DNA of 64,000 nucleotides from Schistosoma haematobium (GCF_000699445.3 NC_067196.1:88762364-88826363), one strand, 5' to 3'. Positions 11,605 through 23,344 are shown, numbered from the stretch's first letter. Numbers and translations are program-made. Notes: generated by a model not told the origin, from the sequence alone.

Positions 11605-12096
11605 ATGAATATGAATTACCGACAGGAATATACACATAAGCATGTTATACCATTGATATCACAGTCTAATCTATGGTTTCCAGATATTAGTAAACCACAG
11701 CGAAGTTCCTTAGCAACACTTAATCATAATCATAATAATAATAACTATCATTATTACCAAACATACGATTTCAATAAAAAACCACATAATCAATACTTTA
11801 ATTCTTCACTTATAACCACCCAGCAACAATCTATTCGATCCAAGTATAAATTAGATTTATTCAATAATATATCAAAGAGATCAATCATTCAAATAAACAA
11901 TAAACAAACAATTCAATCAATAAAAATAAGAAAACATTTATACAATAACAATCATAATAATACTGTTGATTTAAATGAACAATACACCAATTATCAATTA
12001 TCAGTAGATGGAAATAATAGAAGGGATACATTCAGTAGGATTAACACAATTCATTGTGAAAGTATATATAATAATCATGATAGTGTGAAGATTAAT
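11605..12096 (+). CDS. Host gene exon 1: N/H/Y/Q-rich N-terminus, unknown protein
   Basis: Open from ATG 11605 for 164 codons to a canonical donor GTAAGT at 12097. An in-frame TGA at 11587 and the lack of an acceptor in between favour this ATG as the start. The encoded segment is low-complexity and basic, rich in Asn, His, Tyr, Gln, Ser and Ile, with Asn/His clusters (around residues 38-50 and 114-119). No signal peptide or transmembrane segment is apparent. The exon ends in phase 0, matching exon 2 almost 15 kb downstream. I do not recognise the protein. The stretch may be a disordered N-terminal extension. That it is coding rests on length, the perfect donor and phase agreement, not on homology. 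It could instead be the first exon of a separate transcript. Confidence 0.6.
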
Positions 12097-12143
12097 GTAA
12101 GTAGATATTGACATATACATATGATAATTAATTCATTTATGTA

Positions 12144-12192
12144 TGTCGGTTACCCCTCGTGGAGGAGCCTATGTCGTCCACCAGCATTGTTA
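12144..12192 (-). mobile_element. Very short RTE-like (family G) 3' tail
   Basis: About 49 bp resembling the extreme 3' end of family G (CCCCTCGTGgaGGAGC, CACCAGCATT), in intron 1 just after exon 1. No convincing TSD. Confidence 0.45.
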
Positions 12193-12287
12193 TATATATA
12201 TGGTCTTTTGCAATAGTTTTCTACTTATCAATCAGGTAGTCACTATTGATATCCTAATATATTTCAATTAGAACGATCAGTTGTTTT

Positions 12288-12495
12288 TGATGGAGTTTTG
12301 TTCTTTGAGCTGGACGGTTTGGTTGTGGAGCTTTCAACGTTCTTCTGAATGACATCATCAGCACAAACTTCAGATAGAAGTGAAGTTTTCGAATTTATCC
12401 ATATGTGGTTCACAACCTGTCCTATAGGATATCATCCAGCTTAGAGGACAAAACTCCATCAAAATCATCCCCCTGAGCAACAAATTTGACTCCAT
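12288..12495. mobile_element. Family C palindromic element, decayed
   Basis: The left arm (GATGGAGTTTTGTTCTTTGA onward) is well kept. The centre and most of the right arm are deleted, leaving only AAACTCCATCAAAATCATCC at the end. Compare 25171, 37627 and 48335. Confidence 0.65.
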
Positions 12496-12799
12496 CATCT
12501 CACTATCACTTGTTTTTGCCCCCTTCAACGCTATTTTAGTGAATTATTTTGTTATATTGAACTTAAATTTATATGTAGGTTAAGGTGATGTTGAGATTTC
12601 TAAGGTGATTATTATAGACGTGTTAAGTTATAGATAGTGTATATCAGTTCACTAGTTTATGTATGGAAAACTTGAACTGTTAAGGTCAAAGACAACCATA
12701 GTTGAAATCAACCAATATGTGATATCTTCAAAGTATTTTTTGTATATAATGAATACATGAAGTGATTCAGATCAAAGTAAGGGTTAGGTTAATCAGTTA

Positions 12800-13020
12800 C
12801 TTACTTATGCCTATTCCCCTTCTTGGATTATAGAACACCGACCAGGAATTTGTAGCCAACTCTGTTCTGTGCTCTCTTGTTCAGCTGTTCTCAAGTGCTA
12901 CTCATTCTTTTAACATTTGCCTCTACATGGAGCGCTTCTAGAGTTACTGATAGTCTCAAGTTCGGATAACGGAGGAGATTCAGACATAGGTCTAACAACC
13001 CTGTTCTATAGAAAAGAACC
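12800..13020 (-). repeat. Family G-like tail plus family F remnant
   Basis: ACTTACTTATGCCTATTCCC resembles the LINE family G 3' end. A decayed family F copy follows (ACTGATAG, GGATAACGGAGGAG, AACAACCCTGTTCTATAGAAAA). The same pairing of a G tail and family F is seen at 26580-26885. Confidence 0.45.
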
Positions 13021-13479
13021 TTGATAAAAACCTTTGTCGATACAAAATTATTCAGGCTTATAAGTACAGATGATAAATTGGTTGTTCAGGTAATGAATCT
13101 TCACTACCTAAGTTAGTCAAGATATATTTTACGTTTGCCTTCATATTCCTACATTAGTGTGCAATGATAGGAATGAAACTGCTTAAAAAGATCCTTCACT
13201 GAATATGTTCGGTGGACCGAAGAATTCATATTCCTTAATCTGCAAAAGAAAGAGACCTATCTATGGTTGACATCACAGAAGTTAGGTAAGACGATTTATC
13301 AAGGAGATTTTGAGCCAGTATATCTGTTTTTTAAATTGTTCATTCTATCACCTACTAAATCCTCTTGTTGCGTATTTAACAAGACTTTCAAAAATAATTA
13401 TGAATAATGTTCGGTTCTAGCCCAAAGAAAATGAAAACAGAAGATTAGGTGCAGTTAGCGTTATTCTGGTTAGTAATTT

Positions 13480-13585
13480 TTAGCGAGTTCGTTTTCTACG
13501 GGATGAGGTTGTTAACCCCATGCCCAACCCTCCTCTTTTATCTGGGCTTGAGACCGGCAGTAGCCCTCAGAGGGACTCCAGGCGG
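13480..13585 (+). repeat. Family F repeat
   Basis: Well-kept copy: TTTCTACGGGATGAGGTTG, AACCCCATGCCCAACC, GACCGGCAGTAGCCCTC, GACTCCAGGCGGAGT. An open frame across it has no independent support. Confidence 0.6.
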
Positions 13586-14144
13586 AGTCATTAGGTATAG
13601 TACTGATCCAAAATCACTAGATCATACTAGATGGTTATTCATGATTTCATTACTTGGTGTTATTAGATGCCTTCTAATCATCCTTTTCATACTATTAATT
13701 TTCATTATACTGGTTAATAACATGAAATACATACGGAAAACATATTTATTAAGTTGTGTAAATAAGGTGTACTAAATATAGTCACCATTGATGTTAATTT
13801 GTTTTATATCAGTCTTTTAAACAGTAACACAAGGTTTCATATTTGCTAATCAACAATGGTGATTATGTCATGCAAATGAAAATTGTCTAGTTAGATTCCA
13901 AGTCAAGTTACTTGATATTACAAGAAAATTCAAGTCGATCTTTTTATTCTGTAAATCGATCGTAAACAATAATTTGAACTTATTCATGTGACATCAGTAG
14001 ACTGTAACTTTCCTGATTGTTTGCAATAAGACTATCTAAGGCCTACTTTATGTAACTGTTAATGATTCTATTCAGCATAATAATTAAAACATATAGATCA
14101 AATAAATGGACATTAACAAATGTATAATCTGTAGCTGGCTTTCA
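13586..14144. other. Intron 1, no feature seen
   Basis: AT-rich intronic DNA with nothing recognisable. Confidence 0.4.
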
Positions 14145-14445
14145 GAACTCAGTAGATAAGTAGATAACGCGATAGCGTTTCAAGCAAAAGAGTACTGGGT
14201 TCGAGTCCCAGAGTCGACATCAATTCTGAGATGCAGGTACATCCAGTTGACGGGTCCCAAAAGGAGGACGAAACGCGTGTCGTGGATTCCACTGCTAACC
14301 ACTATCCATCTTTGCTAAAAATGCTTGTAAATTAACGTAATATCGAAGCAATCCGAACAGGATGCACATATGCCAATAACAGACTGATCATTTTCAGTCC
14401 TTAACATCAATGGGAAGATTCCAATGAAATTATACCAAGTGAATT
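14145..14445 (+). mobile_element. Family A retroposon, 5'-truncated
   Basis: Begins near the A box (ACTCAGTAGATAAGTAG). B box GGTTCGAGTCCC at about 14199. The ribozyme core is mutated (TTGACGG). The 3' end is complete at CCAAGTGAATTT. Confidence 0.82.
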
Positions 14446-14510
14446 TCTAATTGCTCAAAAAAATATCTCTATTCTCATAATATTTCAATCTCTATATTGT
14501 TTAGCATCTT

Positions 14511-14983
14511 TTAGTGGCCTAGGATCTGACTCTAGCTTGATTGTTCCTCATTCTTATTGAGATATATATACCGTTAATCCTAATATATAATTCTCGACTT
14601 AATACATGTTAGAGAATAAGGGAATTAATTAAGCCAAATACGAGTATGGGTTTTTGAATACAAATATTTCGTATAGTCACTGATCTGTACAGGCAATCAG
14701 AGGGATTAATCGAAAGAAGCGAAGGGAAGAGAGTGAAGCGAAATGACACGCAGCAGAGAAGGTATATGAGCCAACTCCATTTAATCAAGCGTTAATCAAT
14801 ATTTATAGCCAGACGTGATGAATAGAATAAGAAGCGTACACACATATACGCTCATATAAAAACAATTAAGGTTGATAAGTGAATAATTGTAAGAAGGTCA
14901 AAATGTGACTCAGGAAGAATGGATAAATTAGTTTGTCCCAAAGCTATAATAAGCTATATGGGTTCGATATACCAGCCACTACA
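14511..14983 (-). mobile_element. Solo LTR, family LTR-1
   Basis: About 473 bp whose ends read TTAGTGGCC and CACTACA on the plus strand, so the LTR starts TGTAGTGG on the minus strand. It aligns along its length with 23445-23891 and 47285-47719. The internal TATA-like CTATAAATATTG fits a retrotransposon promoter. No internal retrotransposon region is next to it, so this is a solo LTR. The flanking 5-mers do not match exactly. A Ty3/gypsy-like source is likely; the family is not identified. Confidence 0.7.
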
Positions 14984-15053
14984 CCTCTATTAGACACACT
15001 ATCATTCAATTATTCGGTTTGAGACAAATTACCAACAGGGCTAAGATATATCC

Positions 15054-15054
<1 letters not shown>

Positions 15055-15084
<30 letters not shown>
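15055..15084. repeat. (TTA)n microsatellite
   Basis: Ten or so TTA/ATT units. Confidence 0.9.
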
Positions 15085-15085
<1 letters not shown>

Positions 15086-15588
15086 ATACTCCTGTCCATC
15101 AAGTATTTTACTGCTACTCTTATTTATTTTAGTAAACGTTTTACATATCCCTGTGTTAGTCTATTAAAAATGTCAAATTTTATCGTTTGTTCAAACAGAA
15201 CAACGACTTTAAGTTCAACAGAGATGTTGAATGAGTAACTCACAATCTAAATGAATTGACCGTCTGTACTGATAATTATTAACATCATCAGTAACTTTAG
15301 CTAGGTATCCTTTAGAACTATAGACTATTATTTACCATTTTAATAACCGAAAAGTATTGTAAACCATAATGAGATTTAAAATACTTCATTTCAGTTCTCT
15401 AAGGCATCGTAAGTATGCTCTACTGAAGAATTTTATAGCAGGGTCAGACAACTGTTAGTTGCTTTTTAAGTCATCAACTGTTATTCATAAGATATTAATT
15501 TATATTGTATATTTCTAAGCACCTTATATCACTGAATATGCGCCATCAAATTCCGTCTCAACTGAGGAGTTACGTGGGGCATTAGAAA
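15085..15588. other. Intron 1, no feature seen
   Basis: No recognised element. Confidence 0.35.
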
Positions 15589-15970
15589 AGTATTCCAGAA
15601 CTGGGACGAAATAATTGTCCAATATTTCTCCAGCTGAAGAAGAAATTAGGAAAAGACGATGGAAATGGATAGGACATACATTACGCAAAACGTCAAACTG
15701 CATCACGAGGCAAGCCCTAACTTGGAATCCTGAAGGGAAGCGAAAAAGAGGAAGGCCAAAGAACACATTGCGTCGGATAATAGAAGCAGATATGAAAACG
15801 ATGAATTACAACTGGACGGAGCTAGAAAGGATTGCCCAGGACAGGGTTGGATGGAGAATGCTGGTGAGCGGCCTATGCTTCTTCACGAGGAGTAACAGGC
15901 GTAAGTAAGTAATTAAGTTTAGAAAAGTACGAAATATTGGACAATTATTTCGTCCCAGTTCTGGAATACT
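15589..15970. repeat. Perfect 40-bp inverted repeat around a LINE fragment
   Basis: Arms 15589-15628 (AGTATTCCAGAACTGGGACG...) and 15931-15970 are exact reverse complements over 40 bp. They enclose about 300 bp that is mostly a family G 3' end. The arm sequence is not part of the family G consensus seen elsewhere, so target or flanking DNA appears to have been copied in inverted form. Confidence 0.85.
15629..15912 (+). mobile_element. RTE-like LINE (family G) 3' end
   Basis: Open frame for the C-terminal tail of an endonuclease/reverse transcriptase polyprotein: [32 protein letters not shown], then [13 protein letters not shown] and the terminal TRSNRRK. It ends in the GTAAGTAAGTAA tail. The segment lies downstream of the RT domain. 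It is a 5'-truncated dead copy. Confidence 0.85.
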
Positions 15971-16652
15971 CTGTAGAACATATAAATAAACCTATTAAGA
16001 GTCGAATTCACAATATTCAGGACATAAGGAAATCACATTCAGTATTAAAAGATCAGGATACAGTCCGAACAATCAACCATTTTTATTGGTAGGTAACTTG
16101 CTCATTTCTAGAATAGTTATACTCCCTTAGTCACAAATTATAAATACACTAAAAGTTAACATGTTAAGAAAACAAATAAGAAAACCGAAATGTTCACATT
16201 CTTCGATCGGTGAATCGTATCCATAACTTTAGGTCACTTTTCTGTTCACTAATTGAGTATTGCACACTAGATTATGATTTTTATTAAGAATTACATTTCA
16301 CGCTGTTGAAATAATCTCCATCTGTCTGTTATAAACATGTTCAGTGTAGCGCACCTGATATGTGTTATGTAAAACACATATGCAACATGGGTTAGTACAT
16401 GAAATGTTTTATACAAAATTACACCCTAATATACTGAACATATCTATTAAACGCACGGAAAATGACTGGAAGCATTAGTTATGATACAATTGGTGAATAT
16501 AACAAACATTGTGGATAACCAAATTGATTTCTAAATCTATTCGTAATGCGCTTACGATTTTAGTACAACTCAAGCTGATTTTTTTACAAAGTCATTATTT
16601 TCTTGTTGAACATCCGTTTATTTAATTAAGAAATAAAATCTATCTTCTCCCA
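15971..16652. other. Intron 1, no feature seen
   Basis: AT-rich with no recognised feature. Confidence 0.4.
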
Positions 16653-17095
16653 CAAAGCCCCCAAATGCCCTAGTATAGCCGAGGGTGGGAAGAGTCAACT
16701 CTGCCTGTCAAAATGCTCTCATATGGCCACACGTATACAGCTACTATCAGGGAAGTCCTACTCACTGCCTTCTCGTGACATTACTGTTGTTTACAAAATT
16801 GAGAAGACGAAAAGCGAATGTCCGTTGCTTTAGCCGCGTTAGTGGACACAGAGTATACACCTAAGGGAGTTGAAAAACCCTGATTCCAAACCAATGGTGC
16901 ACATAGACTCCATGATATTAAGGGAACAAATGGTGTATGATCCAATTATTGGTTACTGGCTACCACCGCCTGATGTTGTTCCACTGCTTTGTGGATCCGA
17001 TTTTTCAGTTGGAGGTTCCGGGTGTAGCCCCACCTAAGTAAACCATCTGCTTTGGTTTGGGCACCTGGATGATATCTCAGCTCTTACACAAATCG
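16653..17095 (+). mobile_element. Family E GC-rich repeat, decayed copy
   Basis: Aligns over its length with the better copy at 21200-21690: GCCCCCAAATGCCCTAG at the start, TTTGGGCACCTGGATGATAT and ACACAAATCGAATGA at the end. Carries a small insertion relative to it. Non-coding in this copy. Confidence 0.7.
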
Positions 17096-17539
17096 AATGA
17101 ATTTTGTATTTGCTTCTGATTTCTATAAAAGGACAAGATAAACATTTGTAGATTAGTTTAGTTTTCTTTTCATTTACTCCTTATAATAAATTTTTTTCAT
17201 ATTTATTAATACCATGTAAACTAAATTGTGTAAATCGTCCGAATTTTATCCAAACAAGACAATGACGTAAGCAGTTGGTTAAAAGATTAAACAAATGTTA
17301 GAATATAGATAATAGTTAAGAGTAAAGTTTGGGATGTATTCTTTATGTTACTTCAGACTCCATTATTTGTATATATATACCTAGAATATAGTGCGAATGT
17401 TTACAAATGGACTCAGTCGATCAGTCTAAAGGATAACATGGCATTCGTAAAAGCGATAAATACTAGATTCAACCTTCAAATTGATTATCAATATCATGAT
17501 CTAGATGACTTCAAAATAGATTGGCTCACAAGTTCTATT

Positions 17540-17880
17540 AATATATATCCAATCGGAACAATGACGCATAAATCCATACGAGCAGTTTAGAATCCTTACC
17601 GGTCCTTCTTCTTGCCTAGCCCTGCTTGTTGAATCCAGAACACCATCTTAGCCTCCTCGATATAAATCATGGGTTTACACAGAAACCAAACAGACCATAT
17701 TGTACCATAAAATAAAAAAGAAACATTTGTACAAGATCTAGACAAAAATGACAGTGATTGTGAGAGACTGTAATTAATAGACTGGGCGTAACTCAAGAAT
17801 AGTAAATCGTATAATAATAGTCTATGGGTTAAAATATAGCTTATAATAAGAGAAACATGGAATGTCAATTAGAGATAAGA
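17540..17880 (-). mobile_element. LTR-2 fragment
   Basis: Reverse complement matches the 3' two-thirds of the complete solo LTR at 20173-20684 (ATTATACGATTTAC, TTGTACAAATGTT, GGGCTAGGC). Both termini are missing or decayed. Confidence 0.6.
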
Positions 17881-18619
17881 TTCTAATTTTGGCATATTTA
17901 AATCATAAATTGTCAAATAACGTATTACGCAATGAGAATTTTTCCGTAGAAGTATGATGACATCAAGTGAAGCAAATATGAAATGTATTAAAGAGTTTGT
18001 TTAGCTTAGCAACAAATGCAACATTGAACTAATTAGCCTAATCTTATATGGAATGTATTCAGTTTTGAATAGCAGTATTTATAATGTTATTTATTTCCAT
18101 AATGTTCGGATACGTGTAGGAAGTTATCAATGATACAAATTTAAATCCAAAGTATGTTTTTCAATCTATCTTTCAATATAAGCATTCGTAGAGATTGTTG
18201 AATGTAATTGTGATTACTAACTAACCCTAATTAGATAACCATCATAAACCAGGTAACATTGGGTAACTGTTTTAACTTTGTACGAGACTTCCGCAGTAAG
18301 TATTCAAGACGTCATTGAATGTTGAATCTAAATCCTTCAGATCTTGAACTGAACGCTTGACTTTTAGACCAACAAGCTAGAATCCAATGATGTATATTTC
18401 TAACTCTAACCAATTCTCGATTTTGTTCGATTATCATACAGTAACACTGGTAGATAATTTTTTCCCACCCTGACATTGTTAAACTTTATTTGTCATAACT
18501 AATTTCTAGATCTGATGCTCAATGCGACTTCACAAAAAATAGGTTTTTCAAGGTGAATACTGTAATATATATTTGACCACATGATGTATAACATAATACA
18601 TTCAACCTAAACAACCATT
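17881..18619. other. Intron 1, no gene seen
   Basis: 18240-18420 resembles a decayed family B unit (ATAACCATCATAAACC, GAATCTAAATCC). Otherwise featureless. Confidence 0.35.
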
Positions 18620-19320
18620 TTACTTACTAACTTACTTACTTACGTCTGTTAGTCCTAATGAAGCATAGGCCTCCAAACAGCATTCTCCAAGCCACTCTGT
18701 CCTGGGCCTTTCTTTCTAGTTCTATCCAATTTTCGTTCATTTTTCTGATGTCTCTCTTCATTTATCAGCGTAGTGTATTCTTCGGTCTTCCACTTTTCCT
18801 TTGACATTGAGGATTCCACATGAGGGATTGTCTTATGACGCAGTTGGGTGCTTTCCTAAATGTGTGTCCTATCCACTTCCAGCACTTCTTCATGATTACT
18901 TCCACCTCTGGAATCTGGTTTGTTCTCTCCCATAGTAGTTTGTTACTGATACTGTTTGGCCAACGCATCAGAAGTATTTTGCATAGACAGCTGTTAATAA
19001 ACAATTGTATCTTCTGGTTGATGGCTTTTGAAATTCTCTAGGTTCCCACCCCATATAGTAGAAGTGTCTTGACATTTATATTGTAAATTCTGAGTTTGGT
19101 GTTAGTTTACAGACAGTTGTTTTGAGTTCCAGATATTCTTCAGTTTTAAATATGCTACTCTTGCTTTACCGATCGGCGTCTTGACATCTGCATGAGACCC
19201 ACCATGTCCATCGATGATGCTGCCTGAATATGGGAAGGTTTCTACCTTCTTTAAATCTTCTCCATCAAGTGCGATTAGATTGATGCATGTTGTGTTGTGT
19301 TGGAGAGTCTTTCTTGTCTT
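18620..19320 (-). mobile_element. RTE-like LINE (family G), 5'-truncated, with TSD
   Basis: Minus-strand copy of about 700 bp. It covers the segment from just after the RT domain (VETFPYSGSIIDGHGGSHAD-like) to the [16 protein letters not shown] tail and a terminal GTAAGTAAGT. A 10-bp direct repeat AACAACCATT lies at 18610-18619 and 19321-19330, as expected of target-primed insertion. Frameshifts and stops show it is dead. Confidence 0.85.
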
Positions 19321-19732
19321 AACAACCATTATCAAGACCTAATCCCACTTGTATCATTCAATTAGTTATAAAATCAACTAGTTATGTAGTTTATACACCT
19401 GACAATTCTCAATGTCATATATCAATAGAATTACTATTACCTTATTTACACTAGTCCATTCTTTGATATTAATTTATCATAAATCTAATAATCTGAATTA
19501 ATTAATCTCTACAAAATGATTTCCGACCATTTAAAATCTAAAAAATAATAATAATAATAGGGAAAATCTACATCTATATGCCTATTATATACATGTATAC
19601 TGATTTGTTTTAGTACATTTGAATTCATTCATAAGCTTTATCATTGAATAAATTTGTAAGAAAGGAGTGGTTTATATCACGAATGTGTATAATAGAACAA
19701 ACAAACTAACGAAATCATTATAGGGAGAAAGA

Positions 19733-19752
19733 GACAGAGAGAGAGAGAGAGA
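19733..19752. repeat. (GA)n microsatellite
   Basis: Run of GAGA units. Confidence 0.85.
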
Positions 19753-19835
19753 AGCAAACCCGCCCCCCAAAAAAAGAAGAAAATAAACAACATAGACTAC
19801 CTGACCAAATTAATTTGACTTGTAGTTCTTTTCAT

Positions 19836-19872
19836 TGTTGTTGTTGTTGTTGTTGTTGATGGTGGTGGTATT
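19836..19872. repeat. (GTT)n / GGTGGT tract
   Basis: Simple trinucleotide repeat. Confidence 0.85.
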
Positions 19873-20172
19873 GATGTTGTTGCATTATCTATGGGATGAT
19901 TTTTCATTTATTCATCATTTATCACATGTTTTAAATATGTTGTCCGGACTTAGTCGTCATGTCTAGGTTTATAGCAGGGATTTCCCTTTTTTTGAAAAAA
20001 AGAAAAAAAATTTTTTTTTCTGTTTTTTATTAAGATTTTCTTAATTCATTTATAGAAAATTGATCATTAAAATAATCTCCTTATTAGACAACCATATTTT
20101 AGCCAAATATTTCACTAGATAAATTGAATTCACTTATAATGGTAATTTTTCAATCAAAATGATGATACCTAC

Positions 20173-20684
20173 TGTTATATCCCGATAAGTATAATGAATG
20201 GTAACTTTTGGGATCCATTTATGGACCAGTATCATGAGTATATTTTTATCGTATAATTGATAAATGACTAAACTATTCATATTCATGTCCCTCTTATTAT
20301 GAGCTCTATTTTGACCTATGAACTATTATTATACGATTTACCATTATTGAGTTATACACAGTCTATCAATTACTACCTCCCACACTCACGGCCTCATTTG
20401 GCTAAATCTTGTACAAATGTTATTTTCCATTTTATGATATGATGTGGTCTGTCTGGTTGGTATATGAACCCAGTATGCTTGAAATAAATGATTCATATCG
20501 CAGACGGTCGGATTGGTGTTCTAGACTTAATTGGTTGGGCTAGGCGGTAAGCAGAACCGATAAATACTCTAGACTGCTCGCATGGGTTTATACGTTACTG
20601 GTCCGATCGATAATCTACTGCTCTCTAATTAGCGGTATCAATACGTTATACATTAGCAGGGCACACAGGCGACAACGTATAACA
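20173..20684 (+). mobile_element. Complete solo LTR, family LTR-2, with 5-bp TSD
   Basis: 512 bp bounded by TGTTATA and TATAACA, the TG...CA inverted ends of an LTR. An exact 5-bp duplication CCTAC flanks it (20168-20172 and 20685-20689). No internal retrotransposon DNA remains, so it arose by LTR-LTR recombination after insertion. Diverged copies are at 17540, 44108, 51000, 51830 and 54785. The parent family is not identified. Confidence 0.85.
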
Positions 20685-21199
20685 CCTACTACTATTGAAA
20701 ATTACTAAGTTAAAATGTAACAACAGTTTTAAGATATTTTAACAATGCTCAATTATGACCCAATACAGAATAGAGAAAATATAACCTATATGCATCTTAA
20801 CTAAGAAACTGCTTGTTAACTTTTTTTATGATACAGGCCTTATCTAATGACATAAGTAAATTATTTTATTCATATGTAAAACAGTATAGTTTCATATGTC
20901 GATAACAGTATATGGAAATTTCTCAATGGTGAACATTTCATTGATATCCTTCATAGTTATTATTTATGTGGAAACTTTCAACTTACATTAGAAATTATTA
21001 CAACACATTATGCATAAATTTAGTGAACCATATGTATAGTGTAATATTATCGATTGATTGGCACAAATTGATGACACCAATAATGTGTTTATTTATAATT
21101 TTGATGAATAATATAAATTGATTGGTTAAATATTGACAGTTGAAATTAAAATTAATCTTTATTTATGATACCGAATTTTTCACAATCCCTACAACAAAA
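20685..21199. other. Intron 1, no gene seen
   Basis: AT-rich, no recognised feature apart from the TSDs of the neighbours. Confidence 0.4.
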
Positions 21200-21690
21200 G
21201 CCCCCAAATGCCCTGGTATGGCCGAGAGTGGGGTGGGCCCGACCTCCCTCTCCAAATACTCTCACACGGCCACGCGTATATAGCCTCTACCAGCGAAGTC
21301 CAACTCACCGCCTTCTCGTGGCGGGGGTGTTGTTTACGAAATTGAGAGGACGAAAAGCGAATGTCCGGCGCCTTAACCGGATTCCAAACCAAATCAATGG
21401 TGCACATGGGCTCCAGTATCCTAAGGGAACAAATGGCGTATGAATCAATCGTTGGTCACCGGCTACCATGGGACTGCATCTCGTCACGATGCTCCACTGC
21501 CTTGTGGGTCAGACCTTAAGGTCAAAGGCTTGGAGTATGGTCCCCTAAGAAAACCACCTGCTTCGGTTTGGGCACCCGGGCAGTATCAGAGACCTCACAC
21601 AAATCGAATGATTTATGTGGCGCATATCTATTTGGTGCCTCCTTGTACCAATATCTATGTGTTAAAAAGAAAATAAATAAATGAGTAATA
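21200..21690 (+). mobile_element. Family E GC-rich repeat with 9-bp direct repeats
   Basis: About 490 bp of markedly GC-richer sequence than its surroundings. It begins GCCCCCAAATGCCCTGG and ends in an A-rich tail (GTTAAAAAGAAAATAAATAA). ACAACAAAA flanks both sides (21191-21199 and 21691-21699), so retroposition is likely. Overlapping open frames exist on both strands, but none has a recognisable domain and they conflict, as expected for GC-rich non-coding DNA. It may be the 5' region of a LINE or a SINE. Confidence 0.65.
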
Positions 21691-22105
21691 ACAACAAAAA
21701 AACACAGCTAATAAAGAGTAACCAAATGAACCGATCCATTCATTTTTTACTTTTTTTTCAAAACGATTTGTTTGAAATAAATGTCTCAAGTGAAGAAATA
21801 GTTTACACCAAATTACGAAACATCAGAAAACCTAATTTTTCTACTCATTGGGATATTACAAATATATTACTATTATTTATAACAATCTACCCAATGCTCA
21901 ATTTATTCGAAATTATCAAATCAACCGTTGGTAATGAGACCTATAAAAGAGAAAAGGGTTTTTTTCAAAAATAATTCTGTTTCAGTAATCTAAAAGTAAT
22001 ATGCCTACTATTCAGGTCATGAATGTTCAAAGTTCGATCTCCGGCAAGATTTTTAGTTTACCATGCTGATCAGATACAAATGAAATCGGAGATATATATA
22101 TATAT

Positions 22106-22342
22106 TGTAGTGGCCGGTATCATGGCAAGCCCGTTTAGGTTACTCTAGCTTCTAAATAGACCAATTTATTCATTCTTACCAAGCTAGCTACATTTTGACA
22201 TTATCACTTATTTGTTCAATAACCATGTTCGTTTTTATGTGTTCATTACTTGCCCTATTCATTATGTAACTGTAACGTATTTTATTTGACTATGAATATC
22301 GATTCACTCTTGGTTAAATGGAGTTGGCTCACTCCTTCTTTC
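22106..22342 (+). mobile_element. LTR-1 fragment (5' half)
   Basis: Starts TGTAGTGGCCGGTAT and follows LTR-1 to GGAGTTGGCTCACTCC, including the TATA-like segment ACTATGAATAT. It then breaks directly into family G sequence in the opposite orientation. Confidence 0.7.
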
Positions 22343-22960
22343 CAGTCCATCGACACTTGTTCCTCTTTTCAAATCTTCTTGAATAGAACGGTAATCATTT
22401 TTGCCGTTACTTCTAGGTCTGACTTTAGTGCTTCAGCCGTTATATTGTCAGGTCCTGTTGCTGCCCCAAACCTAATTTGTCTGATGAACATGTTGATTTC
22501 TTCAATCGTAGGTAGAGTGGCAGCTATAGAAAGGTTTGTGTGTGTTGCCTCTATAGCCGGTGGATTCAACGAAACTCGTCTATTCAAGAGTTCCTCGAAG
22601 TATTCTACCTATATGTTCTATTGTTCTTGAGTCTCAGTGATTGCCTTGCCTTCTTTGTCCTTGACCGGTCTCTCTGGTTTACCATATTTCCTTTCGCGTT
22701 TCTTCGTTAAGATATATAGTTGTTTCGTATTTCCTCCTGTTGCAGCTTTTTCCACTGTTACTGCTAGCTCTTCCACGTATTTCTCCCTATAGACTTCAAT
22801 GCTCCTCTTCATTTGGTTGTTTGCTTCTGTGTATTCATCTTATACCTTGACTTTTTATGCTCTTGTTAGAGTGTTGTTAACTGCGGTAGTCTTTTTCTTT
22901 CTTTTTTGAATGATGTCTAGTGTTGTATATTACCCTATTTCTCCAACGGCAAATTTTGCT
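22343..22960 (-). mobile_element. RTE-like LINE (family G), internal part
   Basis: Minus-strand fragment of the linker between the endonuclease and RT domains: KYVEELAVTVEKAATGGNTK, KPERPVKDKEGKAIT, then GPDNITAEALKSDLEVTAKM at the start of the RT region. Stops and a frameshift interrupt it. Both ends are abrupt, and this copy lacks the 3' tail. Confidence 0.8.
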
Positions 22961-23344
22961 ATGAGCTAAACTGTAAATGTGAATCAATCATTTCAAAATG
23001 GGCTATTCGGCTTATTTGTCCACTTTTACTGAGTGCAGAACAATAGGTGAAGATTGGAAGGAAGAAGACAGAACTAGCAATAAATACGTGTTTAGTGTCT
23101 TTTGGTATTTAATAAAGTTACTTTTTACATTGGAATGTAATAAAATGATGGTCACTTAGTTTCCGTACATATTCTAATAATCAGTCAGTTTTTGTCCATT
23201 TCTATATCTTTAAATTGTGAGAGTAAAATGCTACAAACTGAAATTTACGTTTTACAGTGATTAGTCTCTTTTCCCATCTCGAAATTTATTATAAACATTT
23301 ATGTAATTTATATTGTATCACTACCTATCAGATAGAAAACATGG

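Noticed and set aside
13449..13775. 108-codon frame with hydrophobic segment
   Set aside because: Its first half is family F and there is no splice support; the hydrophobic end is AT-rich chance coding.
17345..17590. 81-codon frame, plausible composition
   Set aside because: No flanking splice signals in the right phase, and its end enters an LTR-2 remnant.
21165..21676. Overlapping frames of 60-92 codons on both strands
   Set aside because: All lie in GC-rich family E and contradict each other; no domain is recognisable.
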